64,000 nt of DNA, taken from Rhynchopus euleeides. Lineage: Eukaryota; Euglenozoa; Diplonemea; Diplonemida; Diplonemidae. Below the pieces are notes generated by a model. That model saw only the letters and a program-made list of their open reading frames with translations, had not been told where the DNA came from and did no database searches. The DNA lies in the NCBI GenBank assembly GCA_963210315.1, contig OY723298.1:248001-312000 (forward strand), given 5' to 3'. The position numbers and the translations under genes are program-made. The stretch's first letter is position 1; each line of letters starts with the position of its first letter. Shown here one piece after another: positions 21,657-34,170 of this stretch.

Positions 21657-22424
21657 GGGCCTACAAAAAAAAAGCGCAGCAAATCACCACAAAAGCTGCA
21701 CTGTTCATTTTTTTGTCTGCCGTGGCGCGTTGGGAACGCGGTGAAGGGGTGCGAGGCCTTTGCTCCAACAAAGCAACCTACACGCATACACACACCCCAC
21801 CAGCACCGAACAGCACGCATTCACGTGATTGTTTTCATTGTTGAGCACACCGAGCAGGACCTGGCGTAATCCTTGAAACAAGCCGATGACTACAGGCAAT
21901 AGTTGTCTGGCAGGATCAGCCAGGTTTCTTGCTTTAACGTGTGCCCTCCACTGCAGCCACCCACACACACTCACATGAACTACTTTTCTGCTGCAGCGTG
22001 GAACGTCGTGGATCGTCACGATGCAACCCAGAGAGAAACCACACCACAGAATCAGAGGCTCATCTCAATCTCCGCGAAAGGGGCGGGCGTGACGAGCAGC
22101 GAGCATCCCCTTCGACCGATCCCCCCCACCCCCTCTCCAGAAAAGGCCGGAAGGCATCACACACAGAGCAAAAAGAATGGCAAAAAGAATGGAGAACCAC
22201 GGATACAATGATGCAGTGACACGGCCCTGGGGCCCTCGCTGGAGGAGGGGCACTGAGACAAGGCCCTTTTGAGAGAAAAGGCAATTCAAACGGACCAACG
22301 AACAAAACGCAAGGCGGCGAAGGGGTGGCAAAGGCCAAAGCCAGAGGCTGTGGGGCTCGGGGGGGGGGGGGTCAAAGGCAGGGATGGGAGAGCGAGAAGA
22401 CAAATTCATAGGGCTTCTACAAAA
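21657..22424. other. intergenic between hAT-3 and TA-1b
   Basis: No gene supported. Contains a G run at about 22360-22371. Confidence 0.4.
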
Positions 22425-22778
22425 TACCGTATACGTAAATACACGGTATGGTGACGATCGGTCCAATTAGCCTCCAATTAACTTTTTTCCACGATCGTGG
22501 GGAAAAAAACCACGATCGCCACGATCGTGGCTCCAATTAGCTAATTGGAATAATTGGAGGGAATTTTCCTTCGGAAATCCTTAGAGTTCATGTGACATCA
22601 TGCAGCAGACACAGCCAAGACTGACTCGGGTGGTTGTGGTTCTTACCAGCCAGTCCAAAATTCCCGACCCGTGCGGGTTTCGGAGGCCAATAGGAACCAT
22701 ATCCTGCCAATACATACCCACCGTGGTCCCCTGAAAACCGTGTGGAGCTACGTAGGTACGGTCTATAGTGCATCGATG

Positions 22779-22854
22779 TACCTGGGACCCCCCGTGTATA
22801 AGCCCCCCCGAAAATCGCCTCCAGGGGGGGGCTTAACCACGGGAGTCCCAGGTA
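22779..22854. mobile_element. short copy CC-1b of the GTGTTTAAGTCC element
   Basis: A 76-base palindrome with ends TACCTGGGAC and GTCCCAGGTA and the core GTGTATAAGC, related to CC-1a. It interrupts the downstream part of the PhoD-like fragment. Confidence 0.65.
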
Positions 22855-23320
22855 TCGGTGGTATTCACGACTACACATAGTCCACCGGAGATACCGCAAA
22901 CCCCCATCGAGCCACACCGCTGCGGCCTGCACAGCCTCCGGGGTGTAGGGAGTGATGCTGTGGCTGTTGGAGGGCGCCACTTCTCCCCGTTGAGGTTGGA
23001 GATGATGTCGTGGTCGTCCGCCAGCAGGATGTTTGATGCAGAGCGGAGGAGGAGAGAGAAGTCTGGGTTAGTCCAGGTCGTAAGGTATGCCTCCCTGTAG
23101 GCACGGAGGTAGTCCGTATGCCCCGGGGAGGGCCTCCCGTGGCGTTTTGCAGAATCCCTCGCCGCATCTGCGACAGAGTCTGCGTAGATCTGGTCCCCGA
23201 TGTGGAGGTTGAAATCCGGCGGAGGCCATGCCGCAGAGAGAACCGGGAAGAACTCCCCATCCCCATCTGCGACCAACCGGTTGCACGACAGGACATTCAC
23301 CCTCGCAGGGAGGGATCCCG
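22855..23320 (-). pseudogene. PhoD-like metallophosphatase fragment carried in N6
   Basis: The minus-strand frame reads VNVLSCNRLVADGD, then FNLHIGDQIYADSVADAA, YLRAYREAYLTTWTNPDFSLL and ASNILLADDHDIISNLNGEKW. GDQIYAD and DDHDI are metal-binding signatures of PhoD-like phosphatases. Just after GEKW, at about 22983, the recognisable reading continues in another frame (SITPYTPEAVQAAAVWLDGG), so a one-base shift has broken it. Farther on, CC-1b interrupts it. Only about 150 residues of a family usually several hundred long remain, and no start or C-terminal catalytic part is visible. It is best read as a captured, decayed host gene piece. An intron at the break point is possible but no GT-AG pair is evident. 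Confidence 0.6.
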
Positions 23321-23329
23321 GAGACGAAG

Positions 23330-25040
23330 GGGAACACCTATTGCACAAAACTCGACAACCAGGATGGGTTCGCTCGGGTGGTGGTTTTGTTGTCGCTCTG
23401 CCGTCAGTTGTTGTGCACAACTCCGTCGGCAGACAATGTTACATGGTTACTGCACACGTTACATGGTGCAAATCTGGGCTGGTATTGATGTCGGATCGTC
23501 ATCGGACTGATTCAGATGAGTACATCAATATGGTGGGAAAAGAACGGAGTGTGGTCATGTGCCTAAGACCACGATGTCTCTGTTTAGTCTCGGAGACGAG
23601 TAATTTGCCCATCGCCCAACCTGGTATTGACCGATGCCACAGGGATATCTACCCGTGATGTCGATTCGTCCAATAAGGCGACGGTGTGATGAGTCCGGCA
23701 CATGGCATCGTGCGCGAATGTCACATGGACACATCACGGGGAAGTTGTCCCTCTGCCAGAATGATACACCAACCGCATAGTTGTTCATTGGTCAATGCCA
23801 TACAACCCCATAAAACTGCTGGTGATCCAAGAGGTGGGGTTTGAAACAACTTTGCTCAGGTAGTCGCCGTGACGTGATATCATAGGATTAGAGACTGCAG
23901 GGTCGAAGGGAGGCACCCAGAACCACGGCTATCAGCCCCCGGAGGCCTCCGGTGCCACCACCTCCTTCCGGCTCCGGAGGGTGCGTACATTCACCTGCTG
24001 TGGCCCAGGCGCCCAGTTACTTGATTCTTGGAAGATGAAGGCGTCAATGACACGGTTCATTTTTGTGTCTCGGAGACTGCGCCACATTGGCCTCCAGAAG
24101 AGAGGGCTACGTCCCCACTCCATGTCGTAACACTGCGAAAAAGCACCGCTTTTCAGGGGCACCAGGGTATTTTCCAGCCACCGGTCAAAGCCGCCAAACA
24201 TCGCTACCAGTGCCCGGTGTGCTCCGGAGTAACTCCAGAGGAGCATCCCCGACACTTCTACCAGGGCACGCCCTGGGATTCGGAATGTGCTTACTATTGG
24301 CTGATGGAATGATCCGGGAATGGTCTCATCCAATGGCTGAAAATCCCGGTTGCGCCCAAACCCAGATCAAAATCAGATGGAACAGCGGGGGAAGCTGATG
24401 CACTCACAGCCAACCAAGCCACTGGTTTCAGGTGTGGCACCCGAACCAAGGCTCTAATATCATCAGGCGGAACGGTAACCGTTCAGCGTTCAGCGGGTGC
24501 TCAGCTCTGCAGTACCAAGCTCTACCGAAGCTTGATCACCTCTGGGTTGGGGAACGTATACAATATCGGCCAGTGGGATGCGGCTTTGTGAAGGGACTGG
24601 CCTCATCCAACAAGGCTCTAACTTCAGCGGCTCGCGTGTTCAGCCATTCAGCGGTATCAATCCAGGGATATCCAAACTCAGGAAAATTTGGGGTGAACTT
24701 GAGCTGAAAATAGAGGGGTCTTCGCTGGTCGGTATGCCTCGTTATTCTTCGTCAGTTTTCACCTAGTTTCCTTGGGAAATGCACCAAAATGCACTGACGA
24801 TCACCCCGTAGCCCCCTGTATCCAACAGCGGGCGAAAAAGTCGAACCGCTGACTACCGGTTGAAACAGCTCCCACCGGGAGCCGTCCTACACAGCTCCAG
24901 GCCGTACTCCAGGCCAACCACGGGGCTCTCAAGGCCCAGGAGTTAGCCTGCTTGACAGCCGACCCTGCAGAGAGGGCTCGATACCCGGAAGAACTGTGGT
25001 CCATCACATGGTTGACTGCAGAGATAGGTGGGCACTGGAG
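23330..25040. other. remaining interior of N6
   Basis: No recognised gene. A minus-strand frame at 23932-24333 (FRIPGRALVEVSG, WLENTLVPLKSG) has coding-like composition and could be another captured fragment, but I cannot identify it. Confidence 0.3.
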
Positions 25041-25511
25041 GGAAATCTTCGACCAATTAGCCACGATCGCCCACGATCGTGGGAATAATTGGAATATTTT
25101 TTTCACGATCGTCCAATTAGCCTCCAATTAAAACGATCGTTTTTTTTCACGATCGTGGATTTAATTGGACCGATCGTCACCATACCGTGTAAATATTATG
25201 GAACGTAAATATTATGGAACGGGCCCATTTTTGGCCGGTCCGTTCCATAATATTTACGTTCCAAAATATTTACAGGGCCAGTTGGGGACTCGGTGGTGAG
25301 GACGGCTTGCGTCAGGAATCGCGCGAAAAGTGCACGAGTAGGTCCCGTCAGGGACTCTGTATGCCGTCCGATCACCTGATCCAAGTCCCCGAGTCGCAGA
25401 AAGCCCTGTAAATATTATGGAACGAAAAAAATCTGGAACGCCAACCCACCAGCGTTCCAAAATATTTACGTTCCATAATATTTACGTTCCAAAATATTTA
25501 CGTATACGGTA

Positions 25512-26369
25512 TATGCTTCGTCGTGGCATGTGTGATCCTTTTGTTACCCCCCCCCCCCTCGTTTTCGTTCATTTTTTTGCACACGCCGTGTCACGGCTAT
25601 GGTTTTTTGTTGTTGCAAAAAATATTTTTTTCAACGAGAAAAGAGAGGGAAAGACTGAGAGAAGGACGGAACAAACCCAGCACGCAGAGCGGGTGCTGGG
25701 ATACGCACCTACGCGGGATACACAAAAGCGAAGGGCAGTAGACACAGACACGTGTTTTCATAACCTTTGAATCTTCTTTTGGAGATACAATGCAGCCACA
25801 GCTCAACGGAGCTGCCACGCCGCGCTGCCAACTGTTAACCCTTTGATATTTTTTTGCGGTAGAGTCGACCGCACCCCAGCTGGAAGAGCTGGCTGGCCTT
25901 GGAGCGAGAGAGATCACCCCATCGGCGCCGCGAGGCGGTCTATCTACCCTTTTGCCCCACCCCGCCCCTCCCACACAGCACGCTCTGGCGGGGTGGCGGG
26001 TTGCCCAATGAAGAGGCGAACGGAAATCTATCGGGGGCGGGGGGCGGGGGGGTGCTTGTTGGCCGGCGTTTCAGAAAAAACATCCACGCCGCACGTGATC
26101 GTGTTACCTATTCTTTCTGGAGAGATGTATGGTGTAGAAAACGGCGTGGAGACTCACCCCCCCCCCCCTCTCTCTCTCCCTTACACTCACCCCACCCGAG
26201 CACCCCACGCCGCTAACTCCTAAAACCGAACCCCCTGTTTGGCGCTCCGCGCCCTGCTGCCCCACCGCTAAGGCCGACACCACTTTGATAAATGATGCCA
26301 CGGGCTGTTCGGTGGCACGAGGGAGCAGAGGCAAGGGTGTTGGAGTGAGGGCGTCACCTTGTGGTGGCA
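25512..26369. other. 3' flank of the channel gene
   Basis: Contains poly-C at 25548-25558 and a CT-rich tract at 26157-26180. No gene or repeat is supported. Confidence 0.4.
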
Positions 26370-29300
26370 TCACTCCAGAACCACAACCGCATCCGCTCCT
26401 GATGCAAACGAGAGGTTCTCGGCAGGCACCATCTCCACGTCGGAGCCGTCGTCGGCATAGAGGAAGGACCGACGTGTGTGCTGCGTGCGGTAGTTGCGTC
26501 GGATGCGCTGTCGCACCAACATGCCACGCGCCGTTGCCTGGGCCTTCACCACACCCACCACGACGTGGATGGGCAGAGTTCTCGCGCCCTGCTTCTGGTG
26601 GAGCCTGTTGCGCTGCGCAGCCTGGAACCGCAGGTCAGCCTGAAGTGGGTGTGGTGCAGTGTGGGTTTAGAGGTATAGAAGGCATAGGAGGCAGCCTGCT
26701 GCCGCATCCAGCAGGGCTCTTGAGGATTCTTGAGGCGCCGTTGCCTGGGAATATCCCAAATGATGGTTTCCGCTCAAAACAGGGCCTGGGTCAGAGGGAG
26801 GCTGCCGCATTGCATACCTTCATGGCAACGGTTTGCACGATCACATCCGGGAGACGCAGGTCCTCCAGGGAGCCGTGCAGGCGGGCGAACAGAGCCTGCA
26901 GCACGGTCTGCATATCGAGGTACCCATCAGTGGCCTGTGCAGGGAGGTGGTGGTGTGGATACGGGGGTAATTAGGGGCACTCTGCCAAATTTAGAGGCGG
27001 CATGTGGGTTTGCACCCCCTCATCCGTGTGAAGGGTGCAGTAGTACAACATAACATACGTAGAGATCGAGCCCAGCAACGACGCCCCACACCTCATGGAG
27101 CTCCATGGTGTGCGGGACGCCGAGGGGGGGGCCGACTTCCTTCAGCAGCGACGGCAGCTCTGCGGCGTCGATGCGGAAGGTCTTGCCCTTGTCGCGCGCC
27201 TTCCACGCCTGCTTAAACTGCCGCATGTCTGCCCGGCGCAGTTCGCCCTCAAAGCGGGCCTCTTTGATGACCTCCTCGAAGGCGTCCAGGATGACCGCAA
27301 TGAAGAGGTTCAGAAGAATATACTGTGCAGGGGGGGTGGGATGCTGGAGGACGGGTTGCCTCGAAGCGGGTAGCCACAACAACAACCCCCGACAGGGCTG
27401 GGCGCCTCTGCTGTGAGCCCCAACAACACACCACAACACACTCCCAACCCGACCCGTCAGCCCCCCCCCCCCTCAGCAAGACATAGGAAAAGAGGCCATA
27501 CCACTGCCAGTGTCTCGAAGGTGACCCAGAATACGATCGCCACCGCAGGGTTGACACAACCGCCGAGATGGTCGTCGCACTCAGGGTCAGTGCGGCGGTA
27601 GGCCGCCAGCAGGTTGTGCCAGCCCTCGCCTGTTGCCGCACGGATGAGGGTCACCACTGCGTAGGGGAAGTACTCGAAGTTGGTGTTCTGCGTGATGCCA
27701 CCCCCACGCGAGGCCCGTCCGAAAATACGAACACCAACAGCCCCATACACAGTGAAGAACAGCGCCAAGATGCAGGTCACGTTCAGCATCAGCGGCAGGG
27801 CGAGATACAGCGTCTTCAGCAGCATGGTGATGCCACGCGCCCACTTCACCAGGCGGAGCAGCCGGGCAAGACGGAGGATGCGCCACACGCTGACAGACGC
27901 ATCGACGCACCGCACACCACCCACCTCCAGGGCGACAGCGCCTGCCCAGGACAGGAGAAGGATTGCGAAGTCGAAGCGGTTCCACGTCTGCCTGAAGTAG
28001 CCCTTCGGGCCGTAGGCGATGAGCTTGATTGCTGCCTCTGCCGTGAACATCGCCGTGAAGGTGAGGTCCGCCGTGTCCTGTATGGCAGACCACACCCCGC
28101 TCTGCTTGTAGTGGTCTGTCGACATGATGACGAGGTTCAGCACGATCACCCCCTGCACGAGCGGCTCGAACTTCTTCCACCCGACGATGGCGCGGCAGAT
28201 CCGCACCACACACCCCGCCGTGTCGTCGTAGAAGAAATCAGGCGGCTTCGACACACCCCGGAGCAGCTCACGGTAGCTCTGCACCCACTTCTTCTGCTGG
28301 TCTGTCAGGAGGGATGAGGCGTTCGCCCTGCGCCTGTCCTCGATGTAGTATGTGTCGAGCAGCACGCTGATGAACAGATTGACAACGAAAAACGCCCCCA
28401 CGAACACAAACACCACGAAGAACACCGCGGCGATGTAGGGCGAGTGGTCCCTCTGAGGGGCCCGGTCATACCCCACCCCGTCCATCCCGAGGTGCAGCAG
28501 CACCACCCAGCCCTCCAGAGACGCGACATGGAACAGCGCCAGCAGCCCCTCCCCAACGTTGTCGAAATTCGAGGGATACGTCTCCCAGGCCAGCTCCGCC
28601 TCGGGGTACGCGAGGCAGTCGTTGCGGTAGCTCAGGTCGAAGCTCCGCCCCTCCGCCTCACGCACCTCATACGCAACGTCGCCCCAGTGGGTCGCGGTGC
28701 AGGCATAGAATTTTCCGGAGAAGAGCTGCACTCCCATGATGGCCCACATTGCCCACACCAGCAGGGTCACCGCCAACACATTCCCCAAGGCTGGAACCGA
28801 CCTGATAACCGCCTGGAAGACAATCCGCATGCCGCTCGACCTGTTGATAAACCGCAGAGGGCGGAGCACCCTGAGGATCCTGAAGAACGCCAGGGATGGC
28901 CCCACCGCAAGGGATGCGAGGGACGCCACCACAATGGAGAAGTCGACGAGGTTCCACCCGAGGTCCCCCCCGCGTCGGATGTAGGATGTGGGGTGCAGGA
29001 TGAAGCCGAAGGCGACCACCTTTAGGGCAAACTCCACCGCAAACAGGATAGCTATGGCAAGGTCCACCTCAGCAAGCACACCGTTCCTCAAGCTGTCAGG
29101 CGGCTGCATCGGTTTATAGGCGCAGAGCGACGCGGTTGACACCAGGATTAGGAGGAGCACCCCCCACTCAAACACAGGATGCTGCACCACAGCCAGGCAC
29201 ACCCGCCTCACGGGATTCTCCGGCGCAACGCAGAAGAAGGCACGCTCCTCCGGGGGCGGAGCCCCCACCCCCTCCTCGGCGTCGTCACAACCCATATCCC

Positions 29301-32300
29301 CATCGCCCTGCTGGGTTACCCCCCACGCCGCCCCCTCCATCGCCCCAAGAAGCGGCTCCGTCTTCTCGCAGAAGCTGCTCGGGCTGTTCCCCCCGACGAA
29401 CCTCCCCGGAGGCGCGGGGCTGCTCCCGGCACCCCCGCCCCGCCCCCTCCCGCTGTCGCAGGGGGAGGTGTCCCACATGCCCGCCGGGGATCCGTCGCTC
29501 CTCCCGAGGGCGGCGGAGGGGCTGCCGGCGGCGGCGGCGTGGGGAGCGCGGAGAGGGGACCCGCTGGGCAACGAGGAGGGAGATGCGGAGGCGCCGTGCG
29601 TGGGGGAGGCGGTGGCGGAGGCGGAGGAGGCAGAGGCGCACCCCACGCTTGCGGCGGAGGTGGCGAAGGTCACCGTGGAGTTGATGCGTTGGGCGGCAAC
29701 GGCGGCGGAGGTGCGGCTGTCCTTCCGCTGCCCGGGGGGCGGCGGGCTGTAGCGGTGGTGCTGCTGCCCCGCGGCAGCACTGGAGAACTGCCTCCGAAAG
29801 GAGAGGTGCGGCTCCCCCACCATCTCTGCCCCATCCGCCGAGTCCCCGCAGAACAGCCCGTCGGCGGAGCCGAAGGACCCTGCCAGGCTGGGGGATGCCT
29901 GCGCCTCCCCGTGCCTGTTCCCCCCCAGGAATTTCACGGCGTTGCTGCCGCGGTGCCTCGGGTTCCTCCCCCCGCGCTTCCGGCGCGATGCGGAGGCCGA
30001 GGCGGTCCGCCCCGCCAGCAGCGAGTTGCTGTCGGAGTGAGCCGCACCCCCGTCATCCGACACGCCGCGGCTGAGAGAGGCCGCCTCGAAGGGGCGCGGG
30101 TGCTGCGGCTGGCCTGCCTCCGCGGCGGAGGCGAGGTCGCCCGCCGCCATGAGGAGCAGGTCGTCTTCTTCCTGCTGCTCCGCAGCCTGGGCCTCCATCT
30201 CAGCGACGCCGCTCTGATGGAGCATGATCGCGACAAAGGCGTTGAGGAGGAGGTAGTGCCCCACGCAGAAGAAAGACACGAAGAAGGTAGCCATAAACGC
30301 CTGCTTCCACCAGGAGGATGAGGCGCTCTCCCCGAGGGAGACGCTGCGCATCCCGTCGTACATCACGGTGCTCCAGGAGTCCCCCGTGAGGACCTGGAAC
30401 ATGGAGAGGAAGCCCGACCCGAAGTTGTCAAAGTTCTGCCTCGGCTGGCAGGCGCAGTCGTCGGGGGAGGTGGGGGAGCAGCCCGGGGTGGGGTGCGGTG
30501 GGGTGATGGTGCAGAACCTGCCGGACATGAACTGCATCCCGACGACGGTGTAGCCGCAGACGAGGAGGAGGAGGATACCCGCCAGCACGGCGGTCTCCCT
30601 GAGGGAGCGGATGATGACCAGGACCCACTTGCGGATGTGTGAGGAGTGGTGTGCCAGCTTGAAGAATCTGAGGATGCGGAGGGCACGGAGAACGCTGGCT
30701 CCTGCGGTGTGGTTGAGGGCGATGTCCGCCACGCTGATGGCGACGACCGCCGCGTCGAAGGCGTTCCACACGTTGTGGAAATACCCGGCGAAGCCAAAGC
30801 CGTACATCTTGACCACCATCTCGAGGGCAAATATGCCGCAGAAGACAAAGTTTGCCACAGTGAGAATCTCGTTGAGCGATTCGCTCTCCCCCTGGTGGTC
30901 CAAAGAGAGGCATATCGTGTTCAGCACGATGGTGGCGATGACCACCCCGAGGAAGGGTTTCGACCTGATGGCCTGCCTGACCCGCAGCGGGCGGATCCCT
31001 ATCGGGAGTGGCTTGACATCCTTCAGGCGGGTCGCCGTGAGGATCCTCCCGTCTTCGCAGTAGACACGGATGATGGGTGCGGCGGAGTCGCCCTGGGTTG
31101 GGTCGGCACGCCCGAAGCTGATGCTGGACTGCGGGATGGATATCTCGCCGGCGACGCCCAGGATCCAGTCCCCTCTGTGGAAGATCTCGCAGGGCATGCC
31201 CTGTGTCAGGCTGCGCGATGTCCCGGCGAGACGCACCGCCTGCCACCACGCCTTCACACGGTTCCTCCATGTCTTCGTATGCCCCGCAGGGACAACGCCT
31301 TCAGGAGGGACCTCGCCCATATTCAGCTTCTGGATTTTTCGGAGGTTTTTCTGCCTGCGTGACTCCTGCTGGGCTCGCCGTTCCCTCTGGTGCTGCGCCT
31401 CGAAGGCGTAGGTCGTGATGACCAGCGTGAGGTTGATGATGAAGAACGACCCAAACGCGATGAGGAATGCGAAGAAGAAGAAAACAACGGGGAGGTCTGC
31501 CGACCCGTCGATCGTCTTGTTCATCAGATCCGACCACCCCTCCAGGGTCACCGCGACGAAAAGCGACAGGGTCGACACGAAAATATTGTCGTAGGACAGC
31601 ATCCCGTGCCCCGGGTTCCCCACATCGACACACTGCATCCCCCACGCGCAGTGGAACCCCCCCAGCTCTGAGGCATCCGGGTTGCACACCACCCCCTGCA
31701 GCACCGTGGGGAAATACGCCTCTAACGCCTCCGGAGGCACCGCAGCCTGCAGAAAGGCACGGAGGCCGAGGTAGGACTCAGCGGCAGAGCCGTAGAGGTC
31801 GGGGTGGGCGTCGCGCTCCTCTTCGAATGCGGTGCCGAGGGAGGGGGGGTCCTGCATGAAAGCGACTGCGGCATCCCCGACGCAGCGGTAGCGGAGGAGG
31901 CCTTTCCAGAGCTGGGTCGCGATGATGGCCAGGACGAAGATGAAGGCGAGGTAGAGGGCGATCACATCGACGAGCTTCGGGAGGGAGGCGAGCAGCGCGT
32001 TCACCAGAATCCGGACGTCGCTGAAGGAGACAGCGCGGAGGAGCCGGATGATGCGAAAGGCGCGCAGCCCCGCGAAGGAGGAGCCGTAGACAAGCGATGC
32101 ACCGCAGAGCAGAGTGATGGCAAAATCTGATACGTTCCACCAGCTCCGAAAATATGCCCCGGTGTGCGGTGGAACCTCGCTCTCCGCGCTGCCGCCCCAA
32201 GGGGGGATCTGGAAGAAACCCATCGCGGCGAGTTTGAGGAAAACCTCCAAGACGTACACCACAAAGCATGCGGTGTCGATGTGCCGCGCAGCCCCGCTGT

Positions 32301-32727
32301 TGATCGACATCGAGATGCAGTTCAGCAGCACGACAGCCAGGATGGCCCGCTCAAACCACTGCGACTCCGCCACGACCCTCCGTATCGCAAGCCTCCATTT
32401 TGGGAAGGATTCCTCATAGATGAAGGCAGGCTTTGGCGACTCCTTCACCCCTCCCCGGAGAAGCACCCCGAAGACATCCCGGGTGTGGTCAGAGCTCGCC
32501 CCCAAGGAGTAGGGCATGGACCCCTGCCTGATCCGCTGCGCCGCAGAGGGCCCCGCCGTGCCCCCGCCACCCCCCTCCGAGCCAGACTCCTCCGCATCCG
32601 CCACAGGGAGGAGCAGCTCGTTGGAAGCTTCGTGCGGCAGCTCCACAAGCTCTGCCCCCAGCTCCGCACTCCCAGGCGGGGACGTCCCCCCTGCAGCGCC
32701 GGGGCGGCGCACCTCTGTTGACTCCAT
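26370..32727 (-). CDS. four-domain voltage-gated cation channel, calcium-channel-like alpha subunit
   Basis: Four exons, 32727-27502, 27322-27059, 26934-26818 and 26639-26370, join in phase 0 to about 1958 residues. Each of four repeats has six membrane segments. S4 voltage sensors are LRAFRIIRLLRAVSF (about 219), VLRALRILRFFKL (about 676), FFRILRVLRPLRFI (about 1276) and VWRILRLARLLRLVKW (about 1612). Pore signatures are TLEGW, TGDSW, SLEGW and TGEGW, giving filter residues E/D/E/E and suggesting calcium permeation. The first intron splits S6 of domain IV, which resumes YILLNLFIAVILDAFEEVI. A GPHH-like segment follows (FKQAWKARDKGKTF, PPLGVP), then an IQ motif (VVKAQATARGMLVRQRIRR) in the last exon. 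The II-III loop of about 330 residues is Ser/Ala/Gly-rich. Donors are GTATGG, GTATGT and GTATGC. It acts in the plasma or flagellar membrane; location is inferred. Confidence 0.9.
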
Positions 32728-33015
32728 CGGGGGGGGAAAGAGGGTGGGGATGGGAATGGGGGTGGGGGGGGGGGGTTCGGGAAGTGAAAACTACCTCTGG
32801 CGAGTCATGGCGGGGAGGTGGGGGGGGTGGGGTGGGGGTGGTGGAGGGGGCGGTGTGCCCCCCCCCCCCCCCCCACCAAACGGCTCGCTTTTTTGGGTTG
32901 TGTAGAGGAGCCTGTGGGGGGAGAGGTGTGGGGGGGGAGTGGAGGAGGTCAGCACATCGTCAGGGAAACAAGGCAAAAAGGCACATATTGCGTGTCGGTG
33001 GGGGGGGGGGGGGGG
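32728..33015. other. 5' flank of the channel gene
   Basis: Dominated by G-rich tracts (32756-32775, 32818-32850, 33000-33015) that may form G-quadruplexes close to the likely transcription start. No promoter element can be named. Confidence 0.4.
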
Positions 33016-34167
33016 TAGGGGGGGTCAAATGGGGGTGACAAACACGATTTTTCAAAAAACCGGCGCAGAGGCCCCAAAGCCCCCGTAAACCCTCCAAACC
33101 CCCCCAGATCGGTCCGGAAACCCATCGAACCCCACTTTTCCACCATTCCGGGCACCTCAGGTGCCCGAATTGGGGTACCTAAATTTTGTGCCACCGTTTG
33201 GTACCGGACAGTGCCACTGTGTGGGAGGTTGGAAAAGAAAATGCCCCAACACACCACATCTGAGGGTTGCAATGCATGTTGCTTGCCAACCACGTCATCC
33301 GGTGGGTGTCAGGCGCTATGTAGGTGGCATGAGCCAGGTCTTCGATGTGTTCTGGCTTGTATATGTACCTCCCTGCCTGCGGCACAGGCACTGCCTTTGT
33401 CCCCCACACCAGCCACAGAGAGCGTATTGTACTCGGTCCACGGTTGCTGATTCATTGTGATGCGTTGTATCCTCGAGTGAACGTCACACACTAGTGGCAC
33501 CACCACCCGCCATCCGAGAGCTGTATTGACTTTGCGCCCTTCCGTTGCATTCACCTCGCCACGCATATTGCACCGTTCAGTACCAGTGCTCTTGGGCCAG
33601 GCAAAGTAGACCGCAGCAACTACCAATTCTGGCACAATGGGTACCACGACAGCGCACTTCGTGTGTTCCCGGAATGTACAGCTCGTGTTGCAACAGTCGT
33701 TGTCAACACATCCCGGTTGTGGAGCACTGCTGCACAGGAATCACACGACCATCTGGACTTGTTCCGTACCTACAGGCAGCCTCCCGGTGCATGGTGACAG
33801 GGAGGTACATATACAAGCCAGAACACATCGAAGACCTGGCTGATGCCACCTACATAGCGCCTGACACCCACCGGATGACGTGGTTGGCAAGCAACATGCA
33901 TTGCAACCCTCAGATGTGGTGTGTTGGGGCATTTTCTTTTCCAACCTCCCACACAGTGGCACTGTCCGGTACCAAACGGTGGCACAAAATTTAGGTACCC
34001 CAATTCGGGCACCTGAGGTGCCCGGAATGGTGGAAAAGTGGGGTTCGATGGGTTTCCGGACCGATCTGGGGGGGTTTGGAGGGTTTACGGGGGCTTTGGG
34101 GCCTCTGCGCCGGTTTTTTGAAAAATCGTGTTTGTCCACGTAAAAGGGTGGCATTTGACCCCCCCTA
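33016..34167. mobile_element. inverted-repeat (foldback-like) element FB-1
   Basis: Arms 33037-33375 and 33798-34136 are 339 bases each and complementary with a single mismatch seen. Outer ends TAGGGGGGGTCAAATG (33016-33031) and its complement (34152-34167) are also inverted, separated from the arms by short unequal spacers. The 422-base centre is unique and has no recognisable coding. The hAT-4 insertion abuts or overlaps its right end. The high arm identity implies recent origin or gene conversion. Confidence 0.75.
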
Positions 34168-34170
34168 GGG

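Larger units (their letters stand above)
22442..25189. mobile_element. 2.75-kb inverted-repeat element N6, inserted in TA-1b
   Basis: The ends CACGGTATGGTGACGATCGG and CCGATCGTCACCATACCGTG are exact inverted repeats. They are flanked by the 6-base duplication TAAATA (22436-22441 and 25190-25195), which rebuilds the intact TA-1 sequence when one copy is removed. Subterminal zones of 120-150 bases are packed with ACGATCGTGG and TCCAATTAG words in both orientations. The inside carries a PhoD-like phosphatase fragment and the CC-1b element. No transposase was recognised. A 6-bp duplication is unusual, and I do not assign a superfamily. Confidence 0.85.
22427..25509. mobile_element. TA-flanked element TA-1b, split by the N6 insertion
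   Basis: The left end is 22427-22441 and the rest 25196-25509, together about 329 bp. The sequence matches TA-1a with two substitutions seen and one fewer 16-base terminal unit. It is flanked by TA at 22425-22426 and 25510-25511. The interruption by N6 is marked by a 6-base duplication, so TA-1b was there first. Confidence 0.85.

Noticed and set aside
28444..30321. Plus-strand open frames over the channel gene
   Set aside because: They mirror the codon pattern of the channel on the opposite strand and show no domain.
33016..34167. LTR retrotransposon
   Set aside because: The 339-bp repeats are inverted, not direct, and no reverse transcriptase frame is present.
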